Shown: positions 1 through 6,498 of the stretch, in pieces | How the letters are laid out: the number at the start of each line of letters is the position of its first letter | Numbering within the stretch: position 1 is the stretch's first letter | Assembly: GCA_900548405.1 (NCBI GenBank) | Contig: UNSJ01000033.1 | Span: 1-22,168, forward strand | DNA length: 22,168 bases | Source of the DNA: Candidatus Gastranaerophilales bacterium | GTDB lineage: Bacteria > Cyanobacteriota > Vampirovibrionia > Gastranaerophilales > Gastranaerophilaceae | Direction of reading: 5' to 3' | Position numbers and translations under genes: made by a program | The notes under the pieces: generated by a model | What the model saw: the letters and a program-made list of their open reading frames with translations, nothing else | Databases searched by the model: none | What the model was told of the DNA's origin: nothing

Positions 1-48
1 TGGGAATATAAATATTGGAAAGGGGGTATTCGGATAATTTTTGATTAA
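1..48 (+). CDS. Possible C-terminal tail of an upstream protein (partial)
   Basis: Frame 1 is open from the window edge for 15 codons, ending ...YWKGGIRIIFD before TAA at 46-48. The other two frames close earlier. The alternating hydrophobic, aromatic ending would suit the last beta strand of an outer-membrane protein, but 15 residues cannot establish that. It may equally be a chance open frame. Confidence 0.25.
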   Translation, partial: WEYKYWKGGIRIIFD

Positions 49-312
49 AAATTTGTTTTTTTTATGCAAATTTTTCGTGTGACAAATTTCTGAAAACCTT
101 TACAATTCATTAGTTACGAATAAATGTTAATAAATGTAAAGAAATAAATCTGATATAGCAATTATATACTCAAAAAATACTTTATTAATATGTAAGCAAT
201 ATGAAACACACAAACAAGATTAAATAAACACGAGATATAAACATACACACTATTTACACTACCTACTACACACTAACCTTCTACACACACGAGGAATTAC
301 TAAAAGAATTCC
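49..312. other. AT-rich, G-poor intergenic stretch without a recognisable gene
   Basis: No reading frame with a credible start and length was found; the only ATG-led frame of note (201-227) encodes MKHTNKIK. From about 200 to 295 the + strand is almost free of G and is rich in CA and AC steps. A perfect 9-bp inverted repeat, AAAAATTTG/CAAATTTTT, lies at 47-55 and 67-75, right after the possible upstream stop codon; it is AT-only apart from one pair, with no T-run after it. Because a strong + strand terminator follows at 313-342, this stretch is either a long 3' untranslated region or a small RNA. Confidence 0.4.
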
Positions 313-342
313 AAACTCTATCGAAAGATAGGGTTTTTTTTT
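313..342 (+). terminator. Rho-independent terminator, + strand
   Basis: A 10-bp stem, AAACTCTATC (313-322) with GATAGGGTTT (327-336), including one G-U pair, closes on a GAAA tetraloop. A T-run continues to 342. The layout is a textbook intrinsic terminator for rightward transcription. On the minus strand the stem is followed only by a poor T stretch, so it would be weak for the mannosidase gene that ends at 362. Confidence 0.85.
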
Positions 343-361
343 GTGCTACGCACGTAGATAA

Positions 362-2275
362 TTATGACATTGGTGGGTAAACTATATCAATATATTTCTG
401 ATAATCTTTAGATTCAAAAAATCCTGCTGAAAATTCAACACAGTTGTAACCTGATTGCTGGGCTTCAGGAACTTCTATCGGCGGTCCGGCAGGGGTTGAA
501 CGGGAAGGATTTTTAGGGTTTGAAATTACACCTGTGCTGCGTAAAAGAGTAATTAAAATTGATTTTTCTTTTACTTCGTATTCGGTTAATCCTTGAGTAA
601 TTACCCCGAAGCCTTGTGTGCCGACATATCTTTGCATTGGAGCAAAGTTTGTTTTAACTTCTATTCCGCGTTCTTTTGGAAGGTGTTTTCTCATATCATA
701 TTCAGGATTAAATTCACGTTTTATGATTGAGTTCATATCCTCTGAATAAGTTTCTGTAACTGGTTGTTTCAGGTTGAATTTTACCTGCCAGATTTTATTT
801 TTTAGTTTGTTATCCCATTCGATTTTAAAGTTTATAAGTTCGCCTATATCTACTTGAACGTCAAAAAAGCTTGTTTTTATAATGTTGTTTTTGAATGAAT
901 AAACTTCAGCGACTTCGCCTTTATCATCTTCAACCGCACCGAAGTTATAAGTGTCGCCTTCATCTTGAAAACGCACAAATTGCATTTCGACATTGCCTAT
1001 TCGGATTTTGCCGTTTTTCACCTCAAAGTTTATTTCAGGCTTAACGGCATGTGACTTTTTAATAGTGTATATAGTTGTAAAATCTTCTGTTACAGGAATT
1101 TTCTGTGTGTCATAAAGAAGCGAATTTTCAACACCGAAATGCTTTGAGATTACTTTGTATTCGGGAAGCAAGTCTTTGCTTTGCATAACAGGTGTTTTAA
1201 AGTTGTGTTCAAGACGCAGTTCTTCAATAATTGTATTTGCGATTTGAAGTATTTTTTCATACCTTGTAATGTTTTCGCGATGAACCAAATCTGTTGAACA
1301 ACCGCAAATCCCGTCGTGTGCCTGATTTTTTAGTAAAAGTTTGTAAGCATATTCTATAACACTATTGTACTTTGAGCCGTATTTTTTCTGTAATTTATCA
1401 GCCAGCTCAAGCATATACGTGCATTTTATGTTATACTGCTTAACTTTCATTCTAGCTGAATAAGAGCCCTGTAAAATAAATGTTTTGCTGTTGTCTCTAA
1501 GCTCATCGTTCCATTCAAATTGTTTAAAGTTGTCTTTAACAAGTTCAAAATACTCAAATGGAGTTGAAAGCTTAATCTCATAATTCTCAAGTAATTTATT
1601 TACCTGATGGATTTGTTCTGATATATCTTTTTCAATACCAAGATGGTCTGCACCAATAGGAAGAAGCAGATATTCTCCTGATTTTTCAGCTATTTTGTCT
1701 AAGTTGCCTTTGAGCCATTCAGCTTTTTGTTCAATTGTCATCGAAGCTGAGAAGATATCCATGAAATATCCGCGCACAAGATTAATGGTATTTACTCCGT
1801 TAAAAGTGAATTCAGACGGAAAATCTCCGCATCCGCGCCAAACAACACATTTATCTATACCGTATTCTTTTAAAATCGGAGGAATATTTTTACTGTGCCC
1901 GAAAGTATCTGCTAAATATCCGATAAAATCAGTACAGCCAAAGTCTTTTGATATTTTTAAACCGATTTCAAGATTTTTTTCAAAAACAGTTCTGTCTGTT
2001 AAAAACTCGTCAACAAGTGTATAAAAAGGACCGATAAAAAGTTTTTTTTCAGAGATTAGCTGACGGATTAAAGCTTCTTTTTCAGGTCTTATTTCCAAAT
2101 AATCCAGTAATGCGCAGACCTGTCCGTCAAAATAAAATGACGGGATTTTGTTGTTTTCCAAAAGTTCCAATACGTTATCAAATACGCGTAAAAGTCTTAA
2201 TCTGAAAACTTCATATTCTCTGTACCATTCTCTATCCCAGTGGGTATGTAGATAAGCAATAACTGTCTTTTTCAT
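362..2275 (-). CDS. Glycoside hydrolase family 38 alpha-mannosidase-like protein
   Basis: GH38 enzymes are zinc-dependent retaining alpha-mannosidases. The N-terminus carries HTHWDREW, in which H12 and D14 match the zinc ligands; LADTFGHS at 121-128 contains the catalytic nucleophile D123; and NQAHDGICG has a further zinc-ligand histidine, H319. FYFDGQ at 47-52 is also typical. No signal peptide is visible, so the protein is probably cytoplasmic, acting on imported mannosides or mannosylglycerate-type substrates (inference). At 637 residues it is clearly shorter than MngB-like members (about 870): the beta-rich C-terminal region ends soon after the motif RSTPAGPPIEVPEAQQ. The start is the ATG at 2273-2275; no Shine-Dalgarno is seen, and AT-rich -10-like hexamers lie just upstream. 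It is divergent from the first pilin gene. The family is secure; substrate is unknown. Confidence 0.92.
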   Translation of the reverse strand: MKKTVIAYLHTHWDREWYREYEVFRLRLLRVFDNVLELLENNKIPSFYFDGQVCALLDYLEIRPEKEALIRQLISEKKLFIGPFYTLVDEFLTDRTVFEKNLEIGLKISKDFGCTDFIGYLADTFGHSKNIPPILKEYGIDKCVVWRGCGDFPSEFTFNGVNTINLVRGYFMDIFSASMTIEQKAEWLKGNLDKIAEKSGEYLLLPIGADHLGIEKDISEQIHQVNKLLENYEIKLSTPFEYFELVKDNFKQFEWNDELRDNSKTFILQGSYSARMKVKQYNIKCTYMLELADKLQKKYGSKYNSVIEYAYKLLLKNQAHDGICGCSTDLVHRENITRYEKILQIANTIIEELRLEHNFKTPVMQSKDLLPEYKVISKHFGVENSLLYDTQKIPVTEDFTTIYTIKKSHAVKPEINFEVKNGKIRIGNVEMQFVRFQDEGDTYNFGAVEDDKGEVAEVYSFKNNIIKTSFFDVQVDIGELINFKIEWDNKLKNKIWQVKFNLKQPVTETYSEDMNSIIKREFNPEYDMRKHLPKERGIEVKTNFAPMQRYVGTQGFGVITQGLTEYEVKEKSILITLLRSTGVISNPKNPSRSTPAGPPIEVPEAQQSGYNCVEFSAGFFESKDYQKYIDIVYPPMS

Positions 2276-2327
2276 ATATATTTTGTAACATATTTATAAA
2301 TATAGTGCAAAGGCTTAACAAAACAGT

Positions 2328-2333
2328 TATAAT
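2328..2333 (+). promoter_or_regulatory. -10 box of the first pilin gene
   Basis: A perfect TATAAT sits in a block (GTTATAATAATAAAAG followed by AAAAACGAAAGGAGCAA) that matches the leader of the second pilin gene at 16655-16685. No good -35 lies at the right spacing here, unlike the second locus. The shared leader argues that this is the real promoter. Confidence 0.5.
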
Positions 2334-2347
2334 AATAAAAGAAAAAC

Positions 2348-2424
2348 GAAAGGAGCAACCAGCGTAGCCGCTGGACCCTCAACATTGGGTTATGCATAAA
2401 TATTATAAAAAAAGAAAGGAGCAA
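2348..2424 (+). repeat. Direct repeat of the pilin leader flanking a structured 5'-UTR insert
   Basis: The 11-mer GAAAGGAGCAA occurs at 2348-2358 and again at 2414-2424, so the ribosome-binding leader is present twice, 66 bp apart. The second pilin locus has it only once. Between the copies are two abutting hairpins: CCAGCG-TAGC-CGCTGG (2359-2374) and ACCC-(8 nt)-GGGT (2375-2390). An ATG at 2392 opens a 12-codon frame whose TGA overlaps the pilin ATG. The arrangement looks like a small insertion into the leader that duplicated the RBS, and the functional RBS is the second copy. Confidence 0.6.
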
Positions 2425-2426
2425 TT

Positions 2427-3220
2427 ATGAAAAGATTAGAATTTCGGGGGGGGGGCATAATCTAAGCTCCACACAAGGGTTTACACTCGCAGAGGGTGCT
2501 ACGCACAGGGACCCCGCTTTTCGATTAAGTATCGAAAAGAAGGGGGAAAAAGGACACTGTCAACGTCGTTTCGGATTTACTCTTGCTGAGGTCTTAGTCA
2601 CCCTCGGTATTATCGGCGTGGTTTCTGCTATGACAGTACCTTCTTTGATGCAGAACTATCAAAGACAGTCTTATGTTGTCCAGCTGCATAAAGTTTACAA
2701 TGAGCTTTCTCAAGCATTATTGAGGTATCAGACTGATAAAAATGCTGTTAATATTACTGAAGCAGGTTTGAATTCAACTGCAGCTGTTCAATCATTTATA
2801 GAAAATTATATGAAAGTTGTTGCCAAATGTGATAAATTGCAATCTCCTTGTTTCTCTGACAGTTATAAGACAATGGGTGGAAACAGTTTTACAGGGCACA
2901 ATGTTGATACTAAAACATATGTGCTTGCAAGCGGAGCAGCATTAAGACCTTTATATACTTTGCAAGGTAATAAAATAATTAATATCGGGGTTGATATAAA
3001 CGGACAAAAGGGGCCAAATATTCTCGGGCGTGATTTGTTTTATTTTGCTATATATAAAAATGGGTTAATTGATGATTTTGGTGCAGTAGAAGATGATGCT
3101 CCCTTAACAGAAGCCCAAAGGCAAAGTGTATTTAACCTTGCGTGTAACAAAGCTGATACCGGAAGCGGTTGGGGGTGTTTGGGTAAAATTATGAACGACA
3201 GCTGGCAAATGAATTATTAA
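2427..3220 (+). CDS. Type IV pilin-like protein, out of frame at a G10 tract (putatively phase-variable)
   Basis: The ATG at 2427 follows AAAGGAGC at good spacing and reads MKRLEFRGGGII then TAA at 2463. The pilin frame is open from just after the G-run at 2446-2455 to TAA at 3218-3220. One more G (or two fewer) joins them into about 264 residues: MKRLEFRGGGHNLSS..., an early GFTLAEG, then the proper prepilin signal GFTLAEVLVTLGIIGVVSAMTVP, with cleavage expected after G, E at +5 and a hydrophobic stretch. The body is globular, with six cysteines and a VDINGQKGPNILGRDLFYF motif shared with the second pilin (17179-17235). Such proteins are processed by prepilin peptidase and assembled as pilins or pseudopilins. 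Without the G-run, translation could begin only at internal non-ATG codons such as GTG 2618, which would lose the signal. Lineage-specific pilin-like role is inferred. Confidence 0.85.
2446..2455 (+). repeat. G10 homopolymer at codons 7-10 of the first pilin gene
   Basis: Ten consecutive G bases in AT-rich DNA. Ten or nine G both lead to stops within a few codons; eight or eleven open the pilin frame. The second pilin gene has the same tract length at the equivalent site (16710-16719). Confidence 0.95.
2477..2572 (+). repeat. 96-bp in-frame insert duplicating the GFTLAE motif
   Basis: Compared with the second pilin, this gene has 32 extra codons. The insert begins with GFTLAEG at 2477 and ends just before the second GFTLAE at 2573. 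The two 18-nt copies differ at four positions, all synonymous. Within the insert, CTTTTCGAT (2517-2525) and ATCGAAAAG (2531-2539) form a perfect 9-bp stem with a 5-nt loop. The encoded insert is charged and hydrophilic (ATHRDPAFRLSIEKKGEKGHCQRRF), so only the second copy can act as the prepilin signal. A protein-coding palindromic element is one reading. Confidence 0.65.
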
Positions 3221-3273
3221 GATATCATTATTAGTATTTTGTATATCCTTTAGTCGAATAGAATATTTTTATA

Positions 3274-3317
3274 TCTTCATTTAACCTTTCTTTTAAAGAG
3301 GTGAGGTTAAATGAAGA
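3274..3317 (+). promoter_or_regulatory. Perfect 14-bp hairpin covering the start codon of the next gene
   Basis: TCTTCATTTAACCT (3274-3287) is the exact reverse complement of AGGTTAAATGAAGA (3304-3317), which contains the ATG at 3311. The 16-nt loop holds the Shine-Dalgarno AAAGAGGTG (3295-3303). In mRNA the start codon would be buried while the RBS stays in the loop. An alternative short pairing of ACCT (3284-3287) with AGGT (3299-3302) would instead mask the RBS. A DNA operator is the other possible reading. Confidence 0.6.
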
Positions 3318-4168
3318 AATTATTATTATTAACAGGTGTATTGTTATTTTGTGTAACTGCTGCTCAAGCAGGAATTTTATCAAGATTTTTTAATCCGTAC
3401 GGATATAATAACTATTATTATCCGCCGTCAAACGTGCGCTACTATAACAGCAGTTATTACCCTAATACAAATTATTACAATAACTATAACAGAACAAATT
3501 ATCCGAATAATGCTTACAGGTATAACAATTACAATAATTATAACAGATACAATAACGGATACAGAATGTACAACAATCCGTATAGAAATAACGGATATTA
3601 CAGACAGCCGATTATACACAGAAATGTTATTAACAGAAAAAGCATGAATAATTCTAAAGAAGTTAAGGTTGCAAGCCAAATTAAAGACCTGGACAAGCTT
3701 GAAAGAAAAGTTTTAAGACAAACCTATGAAGGCGATTCGGTAAAGAACCGTATTGAAAGGCTTGAGCAGGGAATGTTCGGTGCAGTTCAAACAGGTGATA
3801 TATATGAAAGATACGACACACTAAAACGCATGGCAAAAAATAATAGCGGGTTTCAAAGTGCATATAACGCAGGGTATCCTTCAGCAGGTTACGGAAACAG
3901 TTATGCACAAAACAGTTATCAACCTCCAATTTTTACAGGCAGCTCAGGCGGAGGCTGGAGAAATACACTCTGGGGTAATTTCAAAAATCAGTTTGTAGGT
4001 TTGCCAACAGGTCTTACACCGCAAATGGATCCGGCTTACATGGATTATTTTGAAGCAGAAAGAGCTTTGTCAGGAGCAGGAGAAGGAATTGATTACAGAA
4101 CAAACACAGGATATTACAAATCAAATACACAGAGAAGTTCCGGGACAGGCGTAACAATTTTAGATTGA
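3311..4168 (+). CDS. Secreted Asn/Tyr-rich low-complexity protein
   Basis: A clear signal peptide (MKKLLLLTGVLLFCVTAAQA, cleavage probably after residue 20) is followed by about 75 residues dominated by Asn, Tyr and Arg (roughly 26-100). A conserved-looking segment follows at about 124-172: LDKLERKVLRQTYEGDS..RIERLEQGMFGAVQTGDIYERYDTLKRM, two related half-repeats ending in RLE/RYD and possibly a short helical repeat domain. The C-terminal part (175-285) is Gly/Ser/Tyr-rich. I do not recognise a named family; an envelope or extracellular structural role is inferred. The ATG has AAAGAGGTG 7 nt upstream but lies in a 14-bp hairpin, suggesting translational control. Its position between a pilin gene and a flagellar cluster fits a surface role. 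Confidence 0.8.
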   Translation: MKKLLLLTGVLLFCVTAAQAGILSRFFNPYGYNNYYYPPSNVRYYNSSYYPNTNYYNNYNRTNYPNNAYRYNNYNNYNRYNNGYRMYNNPYRNNGYYRQPIIHRNVINRKSMNNSKEVKVASQIKDLDKLERKVLRQTYEGDSVKNRIERLEQGMFGAVQTGDIYERYDTLKRMAKNNSGFQSAYNAGYPSAGYGNSYAQNSYQPPIFTGSSGGGWRNTLWGNFKNQFVGLPTGLTPQMDPAYMDYFEAERALSGAGEGIDYRTNTGYYKSNTQRSSGTGVTILD

Positions 4169-4261
4169 CTTTCTACTGTTTATCATTAAATCAATATCAT
4201 ACATATAGATGTTTATAACACTCTTATAATAAGTCATAATGTTCACAAAGAGTGATATAAG

Positions 4262-4753
4262 ATGCCTTTCAGATACAGATTACAAAAAGTTCTGGAATTC
4301 AGAATTCGTAAAAAAGAAGAACAGCTTCTGGTTGTTCAAAAAGCTCAGCAGGCAGTATTAATTGCAGAAGAGAATATCAGAAAAAACGAAGAAGAAATCC
4401 GAACAACAAAACTAAACATGCGTCAGGCAGATCCAATGATGTATGAAACTTATGATAAGTACCTCATACACCTTTGGGAAAAGGCAGAACAACTCGAGGA
4501 AATTCGTGTTGAAGCCCAGCGAAGACTTGATGAAGAAAAGGCAAAACTGGTAAAACTTGAGCAGGGCGTAAAAGTTCTTGAGAAGCACAAAGAAAAAAAC
4601 AGAGAAGCTTATATCGCAGAAGAAAAAGCAGCGGAGCTCAAAAAATATTCAGAACTCGGTGTAACAAGGTTCTTCCACCAATCGCAGGAAAGACATGAGG
4701 AAGAAGAACTCGAAATCTTAAAACAGTTAGAACAAATAGATGGAGGTAGTTAA
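4262..4753 (+). CDS. fliJ: FliJ-like flagellar export chaperone
   Basis: The 163 residues begin MPFRYRLQKVLEFRIRKKEEQLL, the usual FliJ opening, and continue as one long, charged, Glu/Lys-rich coiled coil to about residue 158. FliJ is a soluble part of the flagellar type III export apparatus that contacts the FliI ATPase and the export gate. Length is close to the usual 145-150. A TATAAT at 4225-4230 and a 7-bp inverted repeat (CACTCTT 4219-4225, AAGAGTG 4248-4254) precede it. It is first of three closely spaced genes; the next starts 6 nt after its stop. Sequence conservation in FliJ is low, so the call rests on the N-terminus, coiled coil and neighbours. Confidence 0.75.
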   Translation: MPFRYRLQKVLEFRIRKKEEQLLVVQKAQQAVLIAEENIRKNEEEIRTTKLNMRQADPMMYETYDKYLIHLWEKAEQLEEIRVEAQRRLDEEKAKLVKLEQGVKVLEKHKEKNREAYIAEEKAAELKKYSELGVTRFFHQSQERHEEEELEILKQLEQIDGGS

Positions 4754-4759
4754 AAAGCA

Positions 4760-5614
4760 ATGAATGTAAGTACATCTTCAGCAGCTGCAACGGCAAGCAC
4801 TTCCGATGTCAGCAGTACGCAAACACAAAGCAAGTCTTCAAGCAGCTCTAAAGCTGATAAATCTTTTGAAGATGAAATAAAATCTGCTTCCAACTCAGAT
4901 TCTAAAGAAGTTTCAGAAGATACAAAGGCTCAAGCGTCATCAGAAGATAAAAAAGCTTCACAAGAATCCTCCAAAGATTCTAACAAGGATGCAAATAAAC
5001 TTAATAATGAGTTGAAAGATCCTGACAGTATTGTACCTCAAGATATTTACACCGGTGGTATTAATTTCACGGATTATAAATACGGCAACGGAAATCAATT
5101 AATTCTTTCGCAAAATATTCAAGATTTAATAAATACAAAAGATATGATGAGTGCTGTAAGTTCAGCATCTTTAGCCTCTGATTACGACACTGTTAATATG
5201 TCTGACAGTGATGCTATGTTTTTTGTAAATTTAACTCAAAATACAGATATGTCTATGCAGAGTATTGCAGGACAAATAGAAAATGCATTGCAGGATAATG
5301 TTGAAAATGTTCAACAGAATATAAAAGTTTCTGCAACTCTTATGAACAAGCTTGCTGAGTCTATGAAAAATAATCAATCATTCCGTATTGATTTTGACAA
5401 AGATGTTTCTGTCATTATAAAAGTTAATAAGGACGGCAGCTTAATGGCAAACTTTATTCCGGGTGATAAAGCGGTAGAACAATATTTAAAAAATAATATT
5501 GCATCATTAAGGCAGCGCTTTGATGAACAAAACCTGCAATATTCGGAATTGAGTTACAGCAACTCAAGACAACAGCAGCAGCAAAATCGTAAAAAGGAGA
5601 AGAACAATGAATGA
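4760..5614 (+). CDS. fliK: FliK-like flagellar hook-length control protein
   Basis: The first 90 residues are Ser/Lys/Asp-rich and disordered. The C-terminal third looks like the FliK hook-control domain: NQSFRIDFDKDVSVIIKVNKDGSLMANFIPGDKAVEQYLKNNIASLRQRFDEQNLQYSELSYSN, then a Gln/Lys-rich tail (QQQQQNRKKEK). FliK is a secreted ruler that triggers the switch of export specificity through FlhB. At 284 residues it is shorter than typical FliK (about 400). It lies between a FliJ-like gene and a hook-family gene, the classical order fliJ-fliK-(flgD)-flgE, although no flgD is present. Its TGA overlaps the next ATG by 8 nt, so translation is probably coupled. Confidence 0.65.
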   Translation: MNVSTSSAAATASTSDVSSTQTQSKSSSSSKADKSFEDEIKSASNSDSKEVSEDTKAQASSEDKKASQESSKDSNKDANKLNNELKDPDSIVPQDIYTGGINFTDYKYGNGNQLILSQNIQDLINTKDMMSAVSSASLASDYDTVNMSDSDAMFFVNLTQNTDMSMQSIAGQIENALQDNVENVQQNIKVSATLMNKLAESMKNNQSFRIDFDKDVSVIIKVNKDGSLMANFIPGDKAVEQYLKNNIASLRQRFDEQNLQYSELSYSNSRQQQQQNRKKEKNNE

Positions 5615-6443
5615 TTCTTTTATTACGGCACTTAACACCCAAAAATCTACAACCAACTGGATTGATGTTATTGCTCATAACATGACTAACGTTTATACAC
5701 CTGGCTTCAGGGAACAGCAGGTTAATTTTAAAACCTTCCTGGGAGGTGCTATTGCCGATGATTATGATAAAAAGATTAGTCAGGGTAAATCTACTCCGGG
5801 TACTTCTCCCGAAAACCTATATCTTGAAGGTAAGGGCTTTTTCCTTGTAAAAAATTCCGAAGGTAAAAGTATCTATACAAGATTGGGAGAATTTACTTTT
5901 GATAAAGAAGGTGTTTACAAAGACAGAAGCGGTAATACTGTTCAAGGCTATATCTTAAACGACAAAGGCGAGATTATGCAGGGGACAAAATCAATTTCAG
6001 CGGACCTTTATCAGGAAACAGCAATGAAAGGCGGAGCTGTTGATATTCCGACTACAAATATTAAACTTTGGATTGATCCGAATAACGGTAAATATTTAGG
6101 TAAATACGACGACTATGAGATTAAAGGCGACGGAACTATTTACGGTAAAGCTGACGGAGGTAAAAGGTCAGTTCCTCTTTACAGAGTAACAACAAGAAAC
6201 TTCCATAACGCAGCGGCTTTATATGAATTCAAAGAAGGACAGTTTATCGAAACAGAAGAATCAGGCAAACCTGTTTTGGGGGTCGGTGAAATTCGTTCAG
6301 GGCTTTTAGAAATGTCAAATGCTGACTTCAAGGGTAATATTTCTTATTATCAAATGGCAAAGCTTCAGTTGGAAGTATCAAATAAATTGATTTCTTCTAA
6401 CAAAGAATTGCTTGAAGAAGCTTTAAGACTGGTCGGTAATTAG
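5607..6443 (+). CDS. Flagellar hook/rod protein of the FlgE/FlgF/FlgG family
   Basis: The N-terminus (1-45) has the axial-protein signature ALNTQKSTTNWIDVIAHNMTNVYTPGFREQQVNF, corresponding to the usual LD.IANNIANVNTTGFK. The central region has YLEGKGFFLVKN..GKSIYTRLGEFTFDKEGVYKDRSGNTVQGY, the FlgE/F/G beta domain. The C-terminus (about 230-278) GLLEMSNADFKGNISYYQMAKLQLEVSNKLISSNKELLEEAL is the terminal helix that packs in the axial coiled coil. The 278-residue length is nearer FlgG/FlgF than a full FlgE hook. Position after a FliK-like gene favours a hook role. RBS AAAAGGAGAAG lies inside the preceding gene. The operon is closed by the terminator at 6503-6525. Confidence 0.85.
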   Translation: MNDSFITALNTQKSTTNWIDVIAHNMTNVYTPGFREQQVNFKTFLGGAIADDYDKKISQGKSTPGTSPENLYLEGKGFFLVKNSEGKSIYTRLGEFTFDKEGVYKDRSGNTVQGYILNDKGEIMQGTKSISADLYQETAMKGGAVDIPTTNIKLWIDPNNGKYLGKYDDYEIKGDGTIYGKADGGKRSVPLYRVTTRNFHNAAALYEFKEGQFIETEESGKPVLGVGEIRSGLLEMSNADFKGNISYYQMAKLQLEVSNKLISSNKELLEEALRLVGN

Positions 6444-6498
6444 TGTTTAGTTTATATGATGATAATCATAGACCATATATATACATTTAAACTCCATT

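Noticed and set aside
47..75. 9-bp inverted repeat AAAAATTTG/CAAATTTTT as a terminator
   Set aside because: The stem is nearly all A-T, the loop is 11 nt and no T-run follows; kept only as a note.
2392..2430. 12-codon ORF MHKYYKKRKEQL overlapping the pilin ATG
   Set aside because: No proper RBS of its own, very short, and composed of leader and RBS sequence; likely chance.
2446..2455. Treating the two pilins as ordinary pseudogenes
   Set aside because: No other defect is present in either gene, and both have the same tract length, intact promoter or RBS and matching joined N-termini. Assembly error in the homopolymer remains possible and is stated as a refuting case.
2618..3220. Reading the first pilin as a complete gene starting at the internal GTG 2618
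   Set aside because: It would begin in the middle of the hydrophobic prepilin helix, without RBS or cleavage motif; the frame is open upstream through GFTLAE to the G-run.
3428..3679. Antisense ORF of 83 codons rich in Val and Ile
   Set aside because: It is the mirror of AAY/TAY codon repeats in the Asn/Tyr-rich gene; no RBS or family.
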